This document shows, piece by piece, positions 1-9,719 of a DNA stretch of 64,000 bases. The notes beneath the pieces were generated by a model. That model was not told the origin of the DNA. It searched no databases and saw only the letters and a list, made by a program, of their open reading frames with translations. The stretch covers positions 3,596,001 to 3,660,000 of the forward strand of contig NZ_CP092074.1 in assembly GCF_024138715.1 (NCBI RefSeq), given 5' to 3'. The DNA is from Emticicia sp. 21SJ11W-3. Its GTDB lineage: Bacteria > Bacteroidota > Bacteroidia > Cytophagales > Spirosomataceae. Positions within the stretch are counted from its first letter, which is position 1, and each line of letters opens with the position of its first letter. Both the position numbers and the translations under genes were made by a program.

Positions 1-3000
1 AGACCCATCAGCAAAAATAACCTTGGCATAATAAGTTGCCGGATTACAACCACTCAGGCTTACATTGACCAGGTCTGATGGGCGCGCCAACAGTTTGTCG
101 GTGGCAATATTGGCGGCATCGGGCTGGCAAGCCGTAACATTAATAGATGTTTCAGGGCCGCTTACTCCAAAGCGGTTACAGAATACCTTGTAAGTGCCGG
201 GCCCAACAGAGCTGAGTGTACGGCCTATTTCGGTGGCGCCTGATGGCAATACCCAGTTGACGGTTCCGTCTGAACAGCCATTGGTTGTGAGCAGAAATGC
301 CTCATTAGTAAACACGCAAGACTTGCTGGTAATCATGTTTACTGCACCAGGCGGAGCAGTTTCAATGTTTATTTCGCTCCAGGGGCCTGCACTTCTGTCT
401 GTTACCACGCATCGTGCTCTGTAACGGCCCGGCCCTGTAAATGTAACCGGTGAACCTGACACAAAGCCCGCTTTGGTTTCCCACTGAACCGAGCCCATAG
501 TACAGCCCGTTGCGGTGGCAATAAACTGCTCGAACGGACCCACCTTTATAACAGGGTTGCCAGGTGCGTCTTTATTGGTGGTTATCTGCACACCCGGTAC
601 CTTAAGCATGTATAAGATTACCTCTGCCCATGGCCCCACCTGATTACCCACAACGCAGCGGGCGCGGTAAGTTCCGGCGCCGATTACATTTGTAGTGTTT
701 CCTGTTCTTATATCGCCGAAGATATCCCATTGCACACCGGCCAGACTGCTTGTACAGCCCGAGGCAGTAAGGGTTATGTTTTCGTTATCATAAACATTAT
801 ATTTTGATGCCGAAATAGCGATGGCATCCACTGTATTCGGATGGATGGTAATATAGACCCACTCGCTAGTCTGGTTACCCATTACGCAGCGCGCCTGATA
901 GGTACCGGGTCCTGTTACGGTCTGGTTTCTGCCGGAAACATAGGTTTCACCAAATTTCCACTGGATACCTGCTCTGGAATCATTACAGCCAAGTGCATTA
1001 AGACTCACCGATTCTACCTCAAATGCTTTTACCTTGTCTGAAGTAAGCTGAATGTTATCGAGATTTTTGGCATTAATGATGGTTCTTTCCCAAGGGCCTG
1101 TAACAGGCCCCGAATAAAGGCATGCAGCCAGATAAGCACCCGAGCCAGTAACATTGACAGTCGATACATTATTAATTATTGTTCCATTGATATTCCATGA
1201 ATAATTGCCGGGGCAACCTGAAGCTGTAAGTGTAACAACGTCAATATCGTAAGCATCAGTTTGATTTGCTGTTATTTTCGGCTTATCATACTGTTTGAGT
1301 GTTATAGTAATTGTAGTAAATTGAAATTCTGTCTCCAGAGCATTAGCCGCAATGTGGGTAGGAACACAACGCGCCGCATAAGTACCCGGCCCACTTACAG
1401 ATAACGGGTTCTTGTTTTCAGAATCCGTAATATAGGCACCATCTTTTTTCCATTGTATTTTTGAATTTTGTGCAGGGCAGCCCATTGCCTTAATTGCAAA
1501 TGTCTGGCCTGCCACAGCCTCATAACCTGGCAAATCAGGTTTCAGGGTTAAACCTGCCGTTACTTTTATTTCGTTAGATTTTGGACTTTCGCCGCAATTT
1601 GAATTAAAGCAGCTGGCGAAGTAAACACCAATATCAGCGATTTTAACTGGCGTTCCAGTTATAGGCAGCAATGAATACCCGTTTTCTTCAACTCTATACC
1701 ATTTTATAGTTTCGTTTACACCTTTACAGCCATCAGTACTTAAAGTAGCAACCTCTGGCAGGCTTATATTCGTCGGGTTACCTGTAATCGTTGGCGCCGA
1801 TGGAGTTTGGCTGTTAATGATAATTTGATTTGATGTGGCCGTTGTAACTACACCAACAATTGTGACGGAGCAGGTAGCATAATAAACACCCTGCTCTTTT
1901 ACTGAAAGCGTTAAAGACGCTTTGGGCTCGCTAAAGTCTTTTCCTTGGCTATGCCATCTAACAGTATTTGCCTGACATACTTTAGGCTCAGCCACCAGAT
2001 TAATTGCTGGCACAGCGCATAGTGAAGTACCGTTTGTTTCTTTAATACTTATGGCCGGGGTAATGGTACATTTGGTAATGGTAATGGGCAACTGGTATGT
2101 TACTGTTGAACTTACCTTACACCGGGCAGTGTACGTTTTGTCTGCAGTAACTACAAATGGACGATTAATGTCGCTTAATCTCGTAGTACCATCAAACCAT
2201 CCACTTTCAGCACTATTATCAGGACAGTTCAAGGCTGTCAGGGAGATAGATTTTACCTTATCACAAAGTTCTGTTGAACCTGATGTATTCTGTATTGTGA
2301 AATTTTTAACGGTAAATGTATTTGATTCCAACGAAGACCAGGACGGCGAATTACCGGAACAACCAACGTTATAAATTCCTTCATACACAGTTATTGTCGG
2401 ATGACCAATGAAGCGCGGCACAGTTCCATACATCTCCTCATCCGAGTCCCAAATAAATTGAGATCCGGCAGGACAATTGGTTGATAGTGTAACTGGCTGA
2501 GGAGTAGGACACTGAGGACATGAAACCGATAAGCCAGTAATTGTGGGTTTAAAAGATGAAATACCAATTGATTTGGTTACATTCGCACATCCAGTTCTTT
2601 TTGCAGTTACTGTATAGGTTGTAGCAACATATTTTGAAACGTAGATTTCCTTAGTCGTTGCTCCATTTGACCATTCATAATTTACGTTTGATTGAGAAGA
2701 ATGTGCAATTAATTTAATTTGTTCTCCAACTTCCTGAGCCGTTATTGAGAGATCAAGGTTATCGCACAAAAATTCACAAGAAAGTTTGTCTGCACCAGTT
2801 GTAACATTTAAATCCAAAAAAGTCTGATAGTCAGGACCATTACCAGGACCCCAATAATTGGAAACAAGGAGGACATAAAACTTATCTTTTTGTAAATTTA
2901 AATCTATTTTTTCTTCATGGTTCCTGCTGTAGCTACACCAGCCTGAAGCTACTCTATCTCCTGCACACACAAATGGAGTTGATTGCGTTTTAGAAAGAGA

Positions 3001-4374
3001 GTCAGTAAGAACAGGCTTGTTGTCAAATGGACCCCAAACAATAAAGTCTAAGTCATTATCACCATTCTTCTCATCTTTATTCTCTTGCTTTAAACGTGTT
3101 TTAATATTAGCCTTAAATGCACCATTGTTTGATGCTTTAAAATACATCCATGTTACTCTGGAAGGTGGAGAACAATTCCCTGCAAGACACCCCCAGTTGG
3201 GAACATTTGTGGGTGCAGAACCATCCTGAATAATAACTTTACTTGTCTGATTACAAATTGGAATAGCATCTGAAAGAGATGCGCCTTTTGTTTCTATTGC
3301 TGCCTCCCTCGCCTTTACCTTATCAATATACAAGTCTTCTGATATTGATTGCGGGCAGCCAAGGTTTCTCTCAGATACCACATAACCGTTAAACCGATTG
3401 CCTTTAATTTCAAATTCGCTGTTTGTACTAAAATTTACACCATCATCAGAAAACAGATATTTGTCATTGCCCTTTACTCTTAAACTAATATAGTTTTTAC
3501 CCTCTTTTATAAACTGATGGCTGCCTAAATGATACGCTTCATACTTGCACTTTTGGGCATCATACACAGTTACGATCAGTTCGGCTTTTTTTACAAATGT
3601 ATTTTTATCATTAAAATCGCCATTGGTTCTGATTAACGTAAAACCCGTGGTGTTATCAATAGGAAGCGAAGTAAAGTATCCTCTTAAAGTATATACTCGC
3701 TTCCGGGTGTTGGCATTCAACTGGGCTCTCAGGTAATCATAATAATCTCCGCCCGTCTGTACAAAGCCATTAGGTAAAACTACCTTTATGGTATAGTCTT
3801 TGAGTTCTTCAAAAGTATAGAGTTGCTGCGGTGATACAGGCAGTAGCTCAGCAGTGATGGTCAGTTCCAGTTCTTCACCTATGGCAATAGAATCTTTGCT
3901 TGCTTTTAGCCTGAATACAATAGGGTCATTACCATTTGCTTTTTCATCGGTTGAATGAATAGTGGCAAATGCCGGGGCTTTGGCAACAGAATCGCGTTCA
4001 GAAACAATAGTAGATTCATTATTGGAAAAGGTACCTGAAGAATCAGTTGCTAAAGTAGCAGACTCAATTAAAGGCTGAACCTCTGCTATAGGCTGGGGGA
4101 CTGAATTTGGCACATACCATTTCTGAGGCTGATACTGACTTTGTACTACCGGAATTGACGGTTCACTGAAAACACTTGTGCTTCCATCAGAAATGCCGGA
4201 TAATGTATAATTGGCTTGTTCAGGTTCATTTTGAAAATTAACTGCATTGAGCAGAGAAACAGTGGGTATGTTTTCTGCGGCAGGTAAAAGAATTTTGTAA
4301 TAATTTAACCTACCTGCTACCAGGAGCGGTATTAAAACAGTTAATAAAAGAAACCTAATGTAGAAGTTTTTCAT
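1..4374 (-). CDS. Giant Ig-like-repeat surface protein, 5' part (runs off the window)
   Basis: An open minus-strand frame starts at the ATG at 4374-4372 and has no stop down to base 1, so about 1,458 residues are visible and the C-terminus lies outside the window. The first 25 residues form a signal peptide or anchor (FYIRFLLLTVLIPLLVAG), followed by a Ser/Pro-rich linker. Around residue 400 is a module with WMYFKASNNGAFKANIKT, of a kind seen in Bacteroidota secreted proteins. From about position 1450 down to 100 there are at least six imperfect units of roughly 100-120 residues, each carrying a G-x-G-x-Y-x-A-x-C-like strand (GPGTYKVFC, GPGRYRARC, GAGTYRARC, GPGTYQARC). This is an Ig-like repeat architecture of adhesin or gliding-type surface proteins. 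A type IX secretion tail would be at the unseen C-terminus. Surface location is inferred and the ligand is unknown. Confidence 0.8.
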   Translation of the reverse strand, partial: MKNFYIRFLLLTVLIPLLVAGRLNYYKILLPAAENIPTVSLLNAVNFQNEPEQANYTLSGISDGSTSVFSEPSIPVVQSQYQPQKWYVPNSVPQPIAEVQPLIESATLATDSSGTFSNNESTIVSERDSVAKAPAFATIHSTDEKANGNDPIVFRLKASKDSIAIGEELELTITAELLPVSPQQLYTFEELKDYTIKVVLPNGFVQTGGDYYDYLRAQLNANTRKRVYTLRGYFTSLPIDNTTGFTLIRTNGDFNDKNTFVKKAELIVTVYDAQKCKYEAYHLGSHQFIKEGKNYISLRVKGNDKYLFSDDGVNFSTNSEFEIKGNRFNGYVVSERNLGCPQSISEDLYIDKVKAREAAIETKGASLSDAIPICNQTSKVIIQDGSAPTNVPNWGCLAGNCSPPSRVTWMYFKASNNGAFKANIKTRLKQENKDEKNGDNDLDFIVWGPFDNKPVLTDSLSKTQSTPFVCAGDRVASGWCSYSRNHEEKIDLNLQKDKFYVLLVSNYWGPGNGPDYQTFLDLNVTTGADKLSCEFLCDNLDLSITAQEVGEQIKLIAHSSQSNVNYEWSNGATTKEIYVSKYVATTYTVTAKRTGCANVTKSIGISSFKPTITGLSVSCPQCPTPQPVTLSTNCPAGSQFIWDSDEEMYGTVPRFIGHPTITVYEGIYNVGCSGNSPSWSSLESNTFTVKNFTIQNTSGSTELCDKVKSISLTALNCPDNSAESGWFDGTTRLSDINRPFVVTADKTYTARCKVSSTVTYQLPITITKCTITPAISIKETNGTSLCAVPAINLVAEPKVCQANTVRWHSQGKDFSEPKASLTLSVKEQGVYYATCSVTIVGVVTTATSNQIIINSQTPSAPTITGNPTNISLPEVATLSTDGCKGVNETIKWYRVEENGYSLLPITGTPVKIADIGVYFASCFNSNCGESPKSNEIKVTAGLTLKPDLPGYEAVAGQTFAIKAMGCPAQNSKIQWKKDGAYITDSENKNPLSVSGPGTYAARCVPTHIAANALETEFQFTTITITLKQYDKPKITANQTDAYDIDVVTLTASGCPGNYSWNINGTIINNVSTVNVTGSGAYLAACLYSGPVTGPWERTIINAKNLDNIQLTSDKVKAFEVESVSLNALGCNDSRAGIQWKFGETYVSGRNQTVTGPGTYQARCVMGNQTSEWVYITIHPNTVDAIAISASKYNVYDNENITLTASGCTSSLAGVQWDIFGDIRTGNTTNVIGAGTYRARCVVGNQVGPWAEVILYMLKVPGVQITTNKDAPGNPVIKVGPFEQFIATATGCTMGSVQWETKAGFVSGSPVTFTGPGRYRARCVVTDRSAGPWSEINIETAPPGAVNMITSKSCVFTNEAFLLTTNGCSDGTVNWVLPSGATEIGRTLSSVGPGTYKVFCNRFGVSGPETSINVTACQPDAANIATDKLLARPSDLVNVSLSGCNPATYYAKVIFADGS

Positions 4375-5472
4375 ATTAATTTTTGTAAGTCCTTAGCGGT
4401 TGTTGTCTGGTTGACACTGATATTTTATTAGGCCTTGCTTTAAGATTAATTTTTGTAAGTATTTCTTGCTCTGGTCGTTTCAGTCCATAGCGCTATTGCC
4501 TGACAAATTGAAATGCCAGGGCAAGAAACGGAGTGCCAATATCTTTGTTTAGTGACATGAACACATGATAAAACAATGGATTAGCCAATCAAGAAGTGAA
4601 AAAATCTTGAAATTGATTGGTTAACTATTGGCTTAAGTTTCCAGAAATAGTAATTGAATGAAGATGCTGTAAATAAAAAACAGCGGGGGGTGTGGTGGAT
4701 AAAAGTCTATTCATAAATTTTAAGGATAGTGGAAGTTTCGTTTAAATATGTGGTTAATAAGAAAATCAATAGCCTAATCGGCATATCACTCAAATAGTGA
4801 TTACCGAGATGAACCTAAGTTTTTTATGATTGATTTAAAAAGACAATCTCTTGCACAGCACATCTAAATATCTCTTAAATCAGACTGATTAACAATTGAA
4901 GAAAAAATAACTTTTGGAATGGAATTTTAGTCACAAATTTTATCCAAATCAAGTTGTAATATCAGTTTCAAGAAAACACCTAAAAAAAGTATTTTTCAAT
5001 AGTACAAAGTAAATTTTTTGAAAATTAAAAAACAATAGTTCGTTCTTTTTTTTGTTCTTGCAAAGATTGTACTATTATTCGGGCACAACAAAATGACCTA
5101 AATATTTATAGAATGAATAAAATTTAGGTTAACTCAAAATTCGGTTTTACATTAACTACCGCCAGTCCGCAAACTTTAACAACATCTGCCACTAAATTCC
5201 AAATAAACTGTTTTTATAAGGTTATGGCTATACCATTATTAGCATTTGACAAGCCGAAAAACTTTATGGTTCCATGTTGAAAAGCCCTGAGCATTAATTT
5301 TTTTACAGAACCCAGGAAGGCGCACAGTAAAGGCAAAAGTTTGAATATCTCAGGCAAGTGATGCTCTCAATTATTGCATCACCCCACAACTTTTAGGGTT
5401 TGAACCTATATTATACCAAAAAGCTCGAAATAGGCCAAATTTGAGCATATCCCAGGCTTATCTATGCTCTAA
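4375..5472. other. Gene-free AT-rich stretch with a 16-bp direct repeat
   Basis: I see no supported gene in this kilobase. The 16-base word ATTAATTTTTGTAAGT occurs at 4375-4390, just before the start of the surface-protein gene, and again at 4445-4460. A weak inverted repeat (ACCTAAAT ... ATTTAGGT) lies near 5097-5134. The region presumably contains the promoter of the surface-protein gene, but no clear TTTG/TAnnTTTG pair can be assigned. Confidence 0.4.
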
Positions 5473-5646
5473 TATATTAATAATCAAAAAAAATGTCGCT
5501 ACAAAGGGAAGCCTTCGTGTGCGGAAAATTGGATTACCTCTCAGGAACAACTATTGTTAGACCCAGATATTATCTGGTATGGTGGTCAGCAATATCATAA
5601 CGGTAAAGAAAATTTCAGTGGTAAATCTTTTGGATTCATACCTTAA
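5473..5646 (+). pseudogene. C-terminal remnant of an unidentified protein
   Basis: A 57-codon open stretch without a plausible start ends at TAA 5644-5646. It encodes ENWITSQEQLLLDPDIIWYGG followed by a glycine- and asparagine-rich tail ending SFGFIP. The 'DPDIxWYG' pattern resembles the C-termini of some helicase or phospholipase-D-like proteins, but that is a pattern impression only. It overlaps the end of the opposite-strand kinase pseudogene by about 11 bases. Confidence 0.25.
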
Positions 5647-7467
5647 ACTTAATTGTGATTATAGTTCCGCCATTTTTTGAGGATTCAATTAATATGTCAC
5701 CATGTCAGTGTTCTTTCACTCTGAAAATGATATTTTCTAAACCCTTACCGTTCAAGGGAGAATTTTGCACCTCAAATCCGTTTCCGTCGTCTTCAATCAT
5801 TACTGTGAGTTTTTCATGACTTTGTTTAAAAATTACCGCAATCTCACTGGCCTCAGCATTTTTGAGGGCATTATTGATGCTCTCCTGTATAATTGCATAC
5901 AAAGCCATTTCTTTTTTTGAACTTAAACGAGTAGTAAAATTATTGTTCTGAATGATAACTTTAGGATTATCGGAATCTCGGTACATTTCTAATAACATAG
6001 GCACCAGTCCAAGCTTTATTAATGTACTTGAAGCCAGGCTATGTGAAATATTTCTTACCTCTTCTGAGGTTAAATCAAGCATTTTAAGTATTGTACCTAA
6101 AGACTCTGTATCTTGGCTTTGTAATTGCTTGTTACCCAACAAAAGTGTAAGGTTTATTTTTAACGCTCCCAGCAATCCCCCCAGCTTGTCGTGTAAGTCT
6201 TGTGCAATTCTTTTACTTTCGGTTTCCTGTACTTGTGTTTCTATTACAAAAACTTCTTACTGCAATTTTTTCTTTTCATCCTGTGCTATCTTATACCGAA
6301 GAGCCAGCCCAAGTGTAAGTACAAACATTTCAAACACTGTTGCAGAATAACAGATGGTATGCATAAGCTGTACCGGAATATGATGCAGGTCTGAGAAAGT
6401 CTCTAAAACACCTAAACACAGTACCGGCACAGTAGCAAATAGGAATAGCCAGGCAGGCTTGTATTTTCTTTTGATGCTACGGAACACCAGCACAAAAGTA
6501 AGGGAACAAAGACAGAAAATAAGCAGGTATGTAAAATAACGATACTGATAGAAACTCAAGTGCAAAATAAGAAATAGCAAAATGACCACAACTGTAATGC
6601 TAGACAACCAAATGGTGAACCGTTTTAAGACACCATCTTTATCATAGCCGTACATTAGAAACTCTTTGGCAAAAAACAAATAAAACATGGGTACAAAAGT
6701 GGTAGGAATACCAAAGAAGTTTTTATTGCGGATAAATTCAGGGGCTGTATCAAAAATAAGATAGTAGTACCCGTTATACACCAGCATCATAATCATTGAA
6801 AAAAGCACACAGAGCAGGTAGTAGAAATATATCCATTCTTTAAAAAAAATCAGCAAAGCAAGACTAAACAACAAAAGGAAAACCATAATGCCAATATACA
6901 GGCTCTGAAAGAGATCTCTTGTTTTAAGAAAGGAAATGGCCTTGTACTTGCTCAATAATTTAAGATAGATATATGCTTAACGGATAACTAACGTTTTTTA
7001 CGCGGAGATATATTGTGGTCTGTTGATGGGGCAATAATACAAAGTTAGATGTAAGATGCGAACTGGAAATTTCTCTTTTCTGAATCGAGATGTGGTCGCC
7101 GGTAAAGCTGTTTCTGATTATCACTCCATTGGCATCGTCTATTTGGTAAGTCCATTAGCTGTCGACACCTTTGGTGAATAGAATGAAGTCTCCGGATGCG
7201 GCAGATTGATTTGCAATTGTAACCTTCAGCCATAGGTAAGAAGGGTTACTGCCAAAATTAATCATCCATCCTTTCAGCTTTTTGAAACCGGGGTTTAGCA
7301 TAGCTTCCTGAATGGACATACTCCCCGAAGAATCTATCAGAAACCCGGTTTCAGGTATTAAATCTATTTTAGCGGGCAATGAGGTAATCTTTACAGAATT
7401 CGTCTGCGCAAATCCGGTTATTGAAATAGCCACAAACGAAAAAAAAAACAATAATTTTTCTAATCAT
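5636..7467 (-). pseudogene. Decayed 7TMR-DISM sensor histidine kinase
   Basis: The reconstructed order is signal peptide (ATG 7467), a DISMED2-like extracellular domain, seven membrane segments (about 6300-6930), an H-box (RIAQDLHDKLGG, phospho-acceptor His) and a HATPase_c domain (ESINNAL N-box, DDGNGF G1-box). The frame is broken five times. A T10 run (plus-strand A at 7439-7448) puts the ATG out of frame with the signal peptide. A TAA at 7155 follows KGVDS. A frameshift lies near 6960. A TAA at 6257 follows KKKLQ, and the next in-frame residues continue into the H-box. A TGA at 5705 follows RVKEH, after which 22 good C-terminal codons (HGDILIESSKNGG...) run to TGA 5636-5638. The ATG overlaps the stop of the response regulator (ATGA, 7464-7467), so the two formed a translationally coupled operon. 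It is clearly non-functional. Confidence 0.85.
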
Positions 7468-8125
7468 AAAAGCCCAGCTTGAAATGCATTTCGTATCAAT
7501 TCGGCGGTATTTTTGGCATTCATTTTCTTAATCAGTTTATCTCTGTATTCATTCACCTTATCCTTCTTCAATTTGAGCGCATTCGCAATGTCTTCACTTC
7601 TGTATCCTCTTGAAATATACTCCAGCACTTCTTTTTCGCGCTTGGTGAGAGAGACCGCATTCACAAATTCATCGCTTTCATCAAAATATTTCTGTTTTAA
7701 TTTCAAAGCCTTTTCTATCTCATCAGGAACAAATACTTTATTATGATATACAGCCCTTATGGCTTCAACAATATCACTGACAGAAGTATTTTTAAGCAAG
7801 TATCCCGAAGCACCTAAATTGAAAGACTGTCTAATAAGCCCGTAATCGTTATAGCTGGAGATAATAATTACTTTCGTTTTGCTATTTTTTTTTTGTCTTC
7901 CAAAACTTCAAATCCCGATGCTCTAGGTAGATCACTGCCCACTATTGGCATATTTAAATCAAGCAATAACACATCCGGATGATGGATTTCAATATTCCAA
8001 AGTGTATCTTTACAGGTGTGGCAAACACTCACTACTTCAAACTCTTCGTGAGTGTTTAGTGTGTTTTCAAGAGATTGTGCAAGTAATCGATGGTCATCAG
8101 CAATCGCAATTCTTATTTTCATCAT
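7464..8125 (-). pseudogene. NarL/FixJ-type response regulator broken at a poly-A run
   Basis: The receiver domain starts at 8125 (RIAIADDH; phospho-acceptor Asp in LLLDLNMP) and the product ends with a LuxR-type helix-turn-helix (SLTKREKEVLEYISRGY). The two halves are in different frames. After GFEVLED an A10 run (plus-strand T at 7885-7894) leads to a premature stop, while the shifted frame reads NSKTKVIIISSYNDYG into YLLKNTS and the HTH. Eleven (or eight) A residues would restore a normal regulator of about 220 residues. It is coupled to the downstream kinase by an ATGA overlap. Because that kinase also carries several nonsense codons, decay is more likely than programmed slippage. Confidence 0.8.
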
Positions 8126-8299
8126 TTCAGATTGATTCTTAAAGGTATTAAAAGGTTTTTAAATCAAAAATTACAATAGCTAATTTATTTGTTCCGATAC
8201 ACAAACGATAAGAATTGCCTCTCTAATTAGATTGGCTATCAGGTTTTACGCATTCATCAACACTTTTCAGGCTTATATTAAACTTGAATAATACAATTG

Positions 8300-8476
8300 T
8301 TACTTAGCAGGCAACCTTTGCCCATAAAGAGCAAAGCACCAATAATAGCATCCCAAAAATATTAACTGTCTGCCGCCCCATGAACTCATTATTCCGCTGA
8401 ATATTAAGCATATACCAACTAAAGTGGTAACATCGACCAGAAAAAAAATGTTATAATAGTTGGTGTGTACATCTTT
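8300..8476 (-). other. Start-less open frame for a hydrophobic peptide, likely a gene relic
   Basis: Between the response-regulator start (8125) and the LytTR gene end (8552) there is no normal gene. One minus-strand frame stays open for 58 codons, from after a TGA at 8477-8479 to a TAA at 8300-8302, and encodes two hydrophobic stretches (NIFFLVDVTTLVGICLIF and LIFLGCYYWCFAL). It has no in-frame ATG near its beginning. I read it as a fragment of a membrane protein and cannot name the family. Confidence 0.25.
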
Positions 8477-8551
8477 TCAATCTTGACTCAGATAAGGTTT
8501 AAAGGATAAAAAATTATAGAAAAAAATAAGATTATGCTTTCGCTGGTAAGG

Positions 8552-8926
8552 CTATTTCGATTCCGGAGCCGGATAGTCAGCATTGATGACCCTTTTTTTG
8601 GTCAGCGCTTTAACACTTGCATTCTTTTTTAGAAATTTTTTAAAGGCACTCGTTTTCCGTCTGGAAATAGTAAGAATTGAATTGTCTGTCATTTCAATTA
8701 AATACCTGGTCTTTCTGTCAGACATATAGTTTACATTGACCAGATATGACTTATGAATACGACAAAAAGGATAAGACTGAAGCTTTTCTTCAATCTTTTT
8801 CAAAGGCACGCAAATTATTTCTGTCCGGTTTTTATAATAAATAATTGTATAATTTATGCCTGCTACAAAATACATCATCTCATTAGGCAGAATGCTTGTC
8901 TTAAAATTGAGATTTATCTGGGTCAT
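8552..8926 (-). CDS. Stand-alone LytTR-domain DNA-binding protein
   Basis: This 124-residue protein consists almost wholly of a LytTR DNA-binding domain. The typical blocks are visible: MMYFVAGINYTIIYY (first strands), PLKKIEEKL, FCRIHKSYLVNVNYM (the conserved R-x-H-[KR]-S-[YF]-[LI]-[VI]-N segment) and ILTISRRKTSAFKKFL at the end. There is no receiver domain, so it is one of the single-domain regulators common in Bacteroidota. It lies downstream of the terminator at 8981-9025, so it is probably transcribed separately from the methyltransferase-like gene. Its target is unknown; the GNAT and methyltransferase genes just upstream are candidates by proximity only. Confidence 0.85.
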   Translation of the reverse strand: MTQINLNFKTSILPNEMMYFVAGINYTIIYYKNRTEIICVPLKKIEEKLQSYPFCRIHKSYLVNVNYMSDRKTRYLIEMTDNSILTISRRKTSAFKKFLKKNASVKALTKKRVINADYPAPESK

Positions 8927-8980
8927 AGCTACAGTAGTTTTGGGTAATAAATAAGTTGAAACAAAGTACCTCTATAGCCA

Positions 8981-9025
8981 AAAAAGAACCAACCCCCATT
9001 AATAAGGGGTATTGGTTCTTTTTTT
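8981..9025. terminator. Bidirectional hairpin terminator after the methyltransferase-like gene
   Basis: The arms AAAGAACCAA-CCCC and GGGG-TATTGGTTCTTT enclose an AT loop, with A-rich and T-rich flanks on the two sides. It stands 10 bases beyond the stop of the 9035-9679 gene on the minus strand and would end that transcript. Because it is symmetric it can also work on the plus strand. Confidence 0.8.
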
Positions 9026-9034
9026 AATAATAAT

Positions 9035-9679
9035 TCAAAAAATGTAAGGTATAAGTGCCCATGTTCTTTTCATATAAGCGCGGTATTCATCCCCGAAATG
9101 AGCTATGAGTAATTTTTCTTCCAGCTTAATTCTGTATAGATATACAGCCAATAAGAGAAACACGCTAACGGTGAGGCTCAACCATGATTCGAACAAGACA
9201 GACGTACCAAGCATGGTAATAATGGCGCCTGTATAAGATGGATGCCGAACATACTGATACAACCCTGTCTGGATTAGTTTCCAGTCCTTATCCACCCTGA
9301 CTTCGTTTGTAAAAAATTTCTTTAGCTGGTGCATGGCCTTGAGGCGTAAATACAAACCACAAAAAAGCATAAACGAGCCCAGGTAAGTCCATATAGTAGT
9401 TGGTAAGCACAACCATGTCTGTCCTTGCGTTTTCCACTCAAGCAACGGCATTGCCTGAGTTATCATTCCGACAAACACAATCAGGATGGTAGAATATCCA
9501 TCAGTAGCAGAGTGCTTGCTGATATTTTTCAGATTTAACTCTTTTTGCTCAATCAATAACCAAAGACTACATATTGTTGGAATAATCAACTTTATATCCA
9601 ACATAAAAGATGGTTTATCAAGCAAAGGGCAATAGAGCATAAGCCCTGCAATCAATACAGAGGTAAGAATTTTTTTCAT
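9035..9679 (-). CDS. Isoprenylcysteine carboxyl methyltransferase (ICMT)-family membrane protein
   Basis: This 214-residue protein has about five hydrophobic segments. Its C-terminal half carries the ICMT/phospholipid-methyltransferase hallmark: LYQYVRHPSYTG, then EEKLLIAHFGDEYRAYMKRT. The RHPxYxG and E-x8-FGxEYxxY motifs form the SAM- and substrate-binding site in this family. Bacterial members methylate small or lipidic carboxylates or have unknown roles, since bacteria do not use CaaX processing. It shares strand with the GNAT-like gene 40 bases upstream and could be in one transcript with it. Family assignment is solid; the substrate is unknown. Confidence 0.8.
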   Translation of the reverse strand: MKKILTSVLIAGLMLYCPLLDKPSFMLDIKLIIPTICSLWLLIEQKELNLKNISKHSATDGYSTILIVFVGMITQAMPLLEWKTQGQTWLCLPTTIWTYLGSFMLFCGLYLRLKAMHQLKKFFTNEVRVDKDWKLIQTGLYQYVRHPSYTGAIITMLGTSVLFESWLSLTVSVFLLLAVYLYRIKLEEKLLIAHFGDEYRAYMKRTWALIPYIF

Positions 9680-9719
9680 TTTTTGTATTTAAGAAAAGTT
9701 TTAGGAGAAGCCCGCTCTG

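Noticed and set aside
194-3736. Several plus-strand open frames of 60-110 codons
   Set aside because: They lie antisense to the continuous 1,458-codon surface-protein frame and have no family resemblance.
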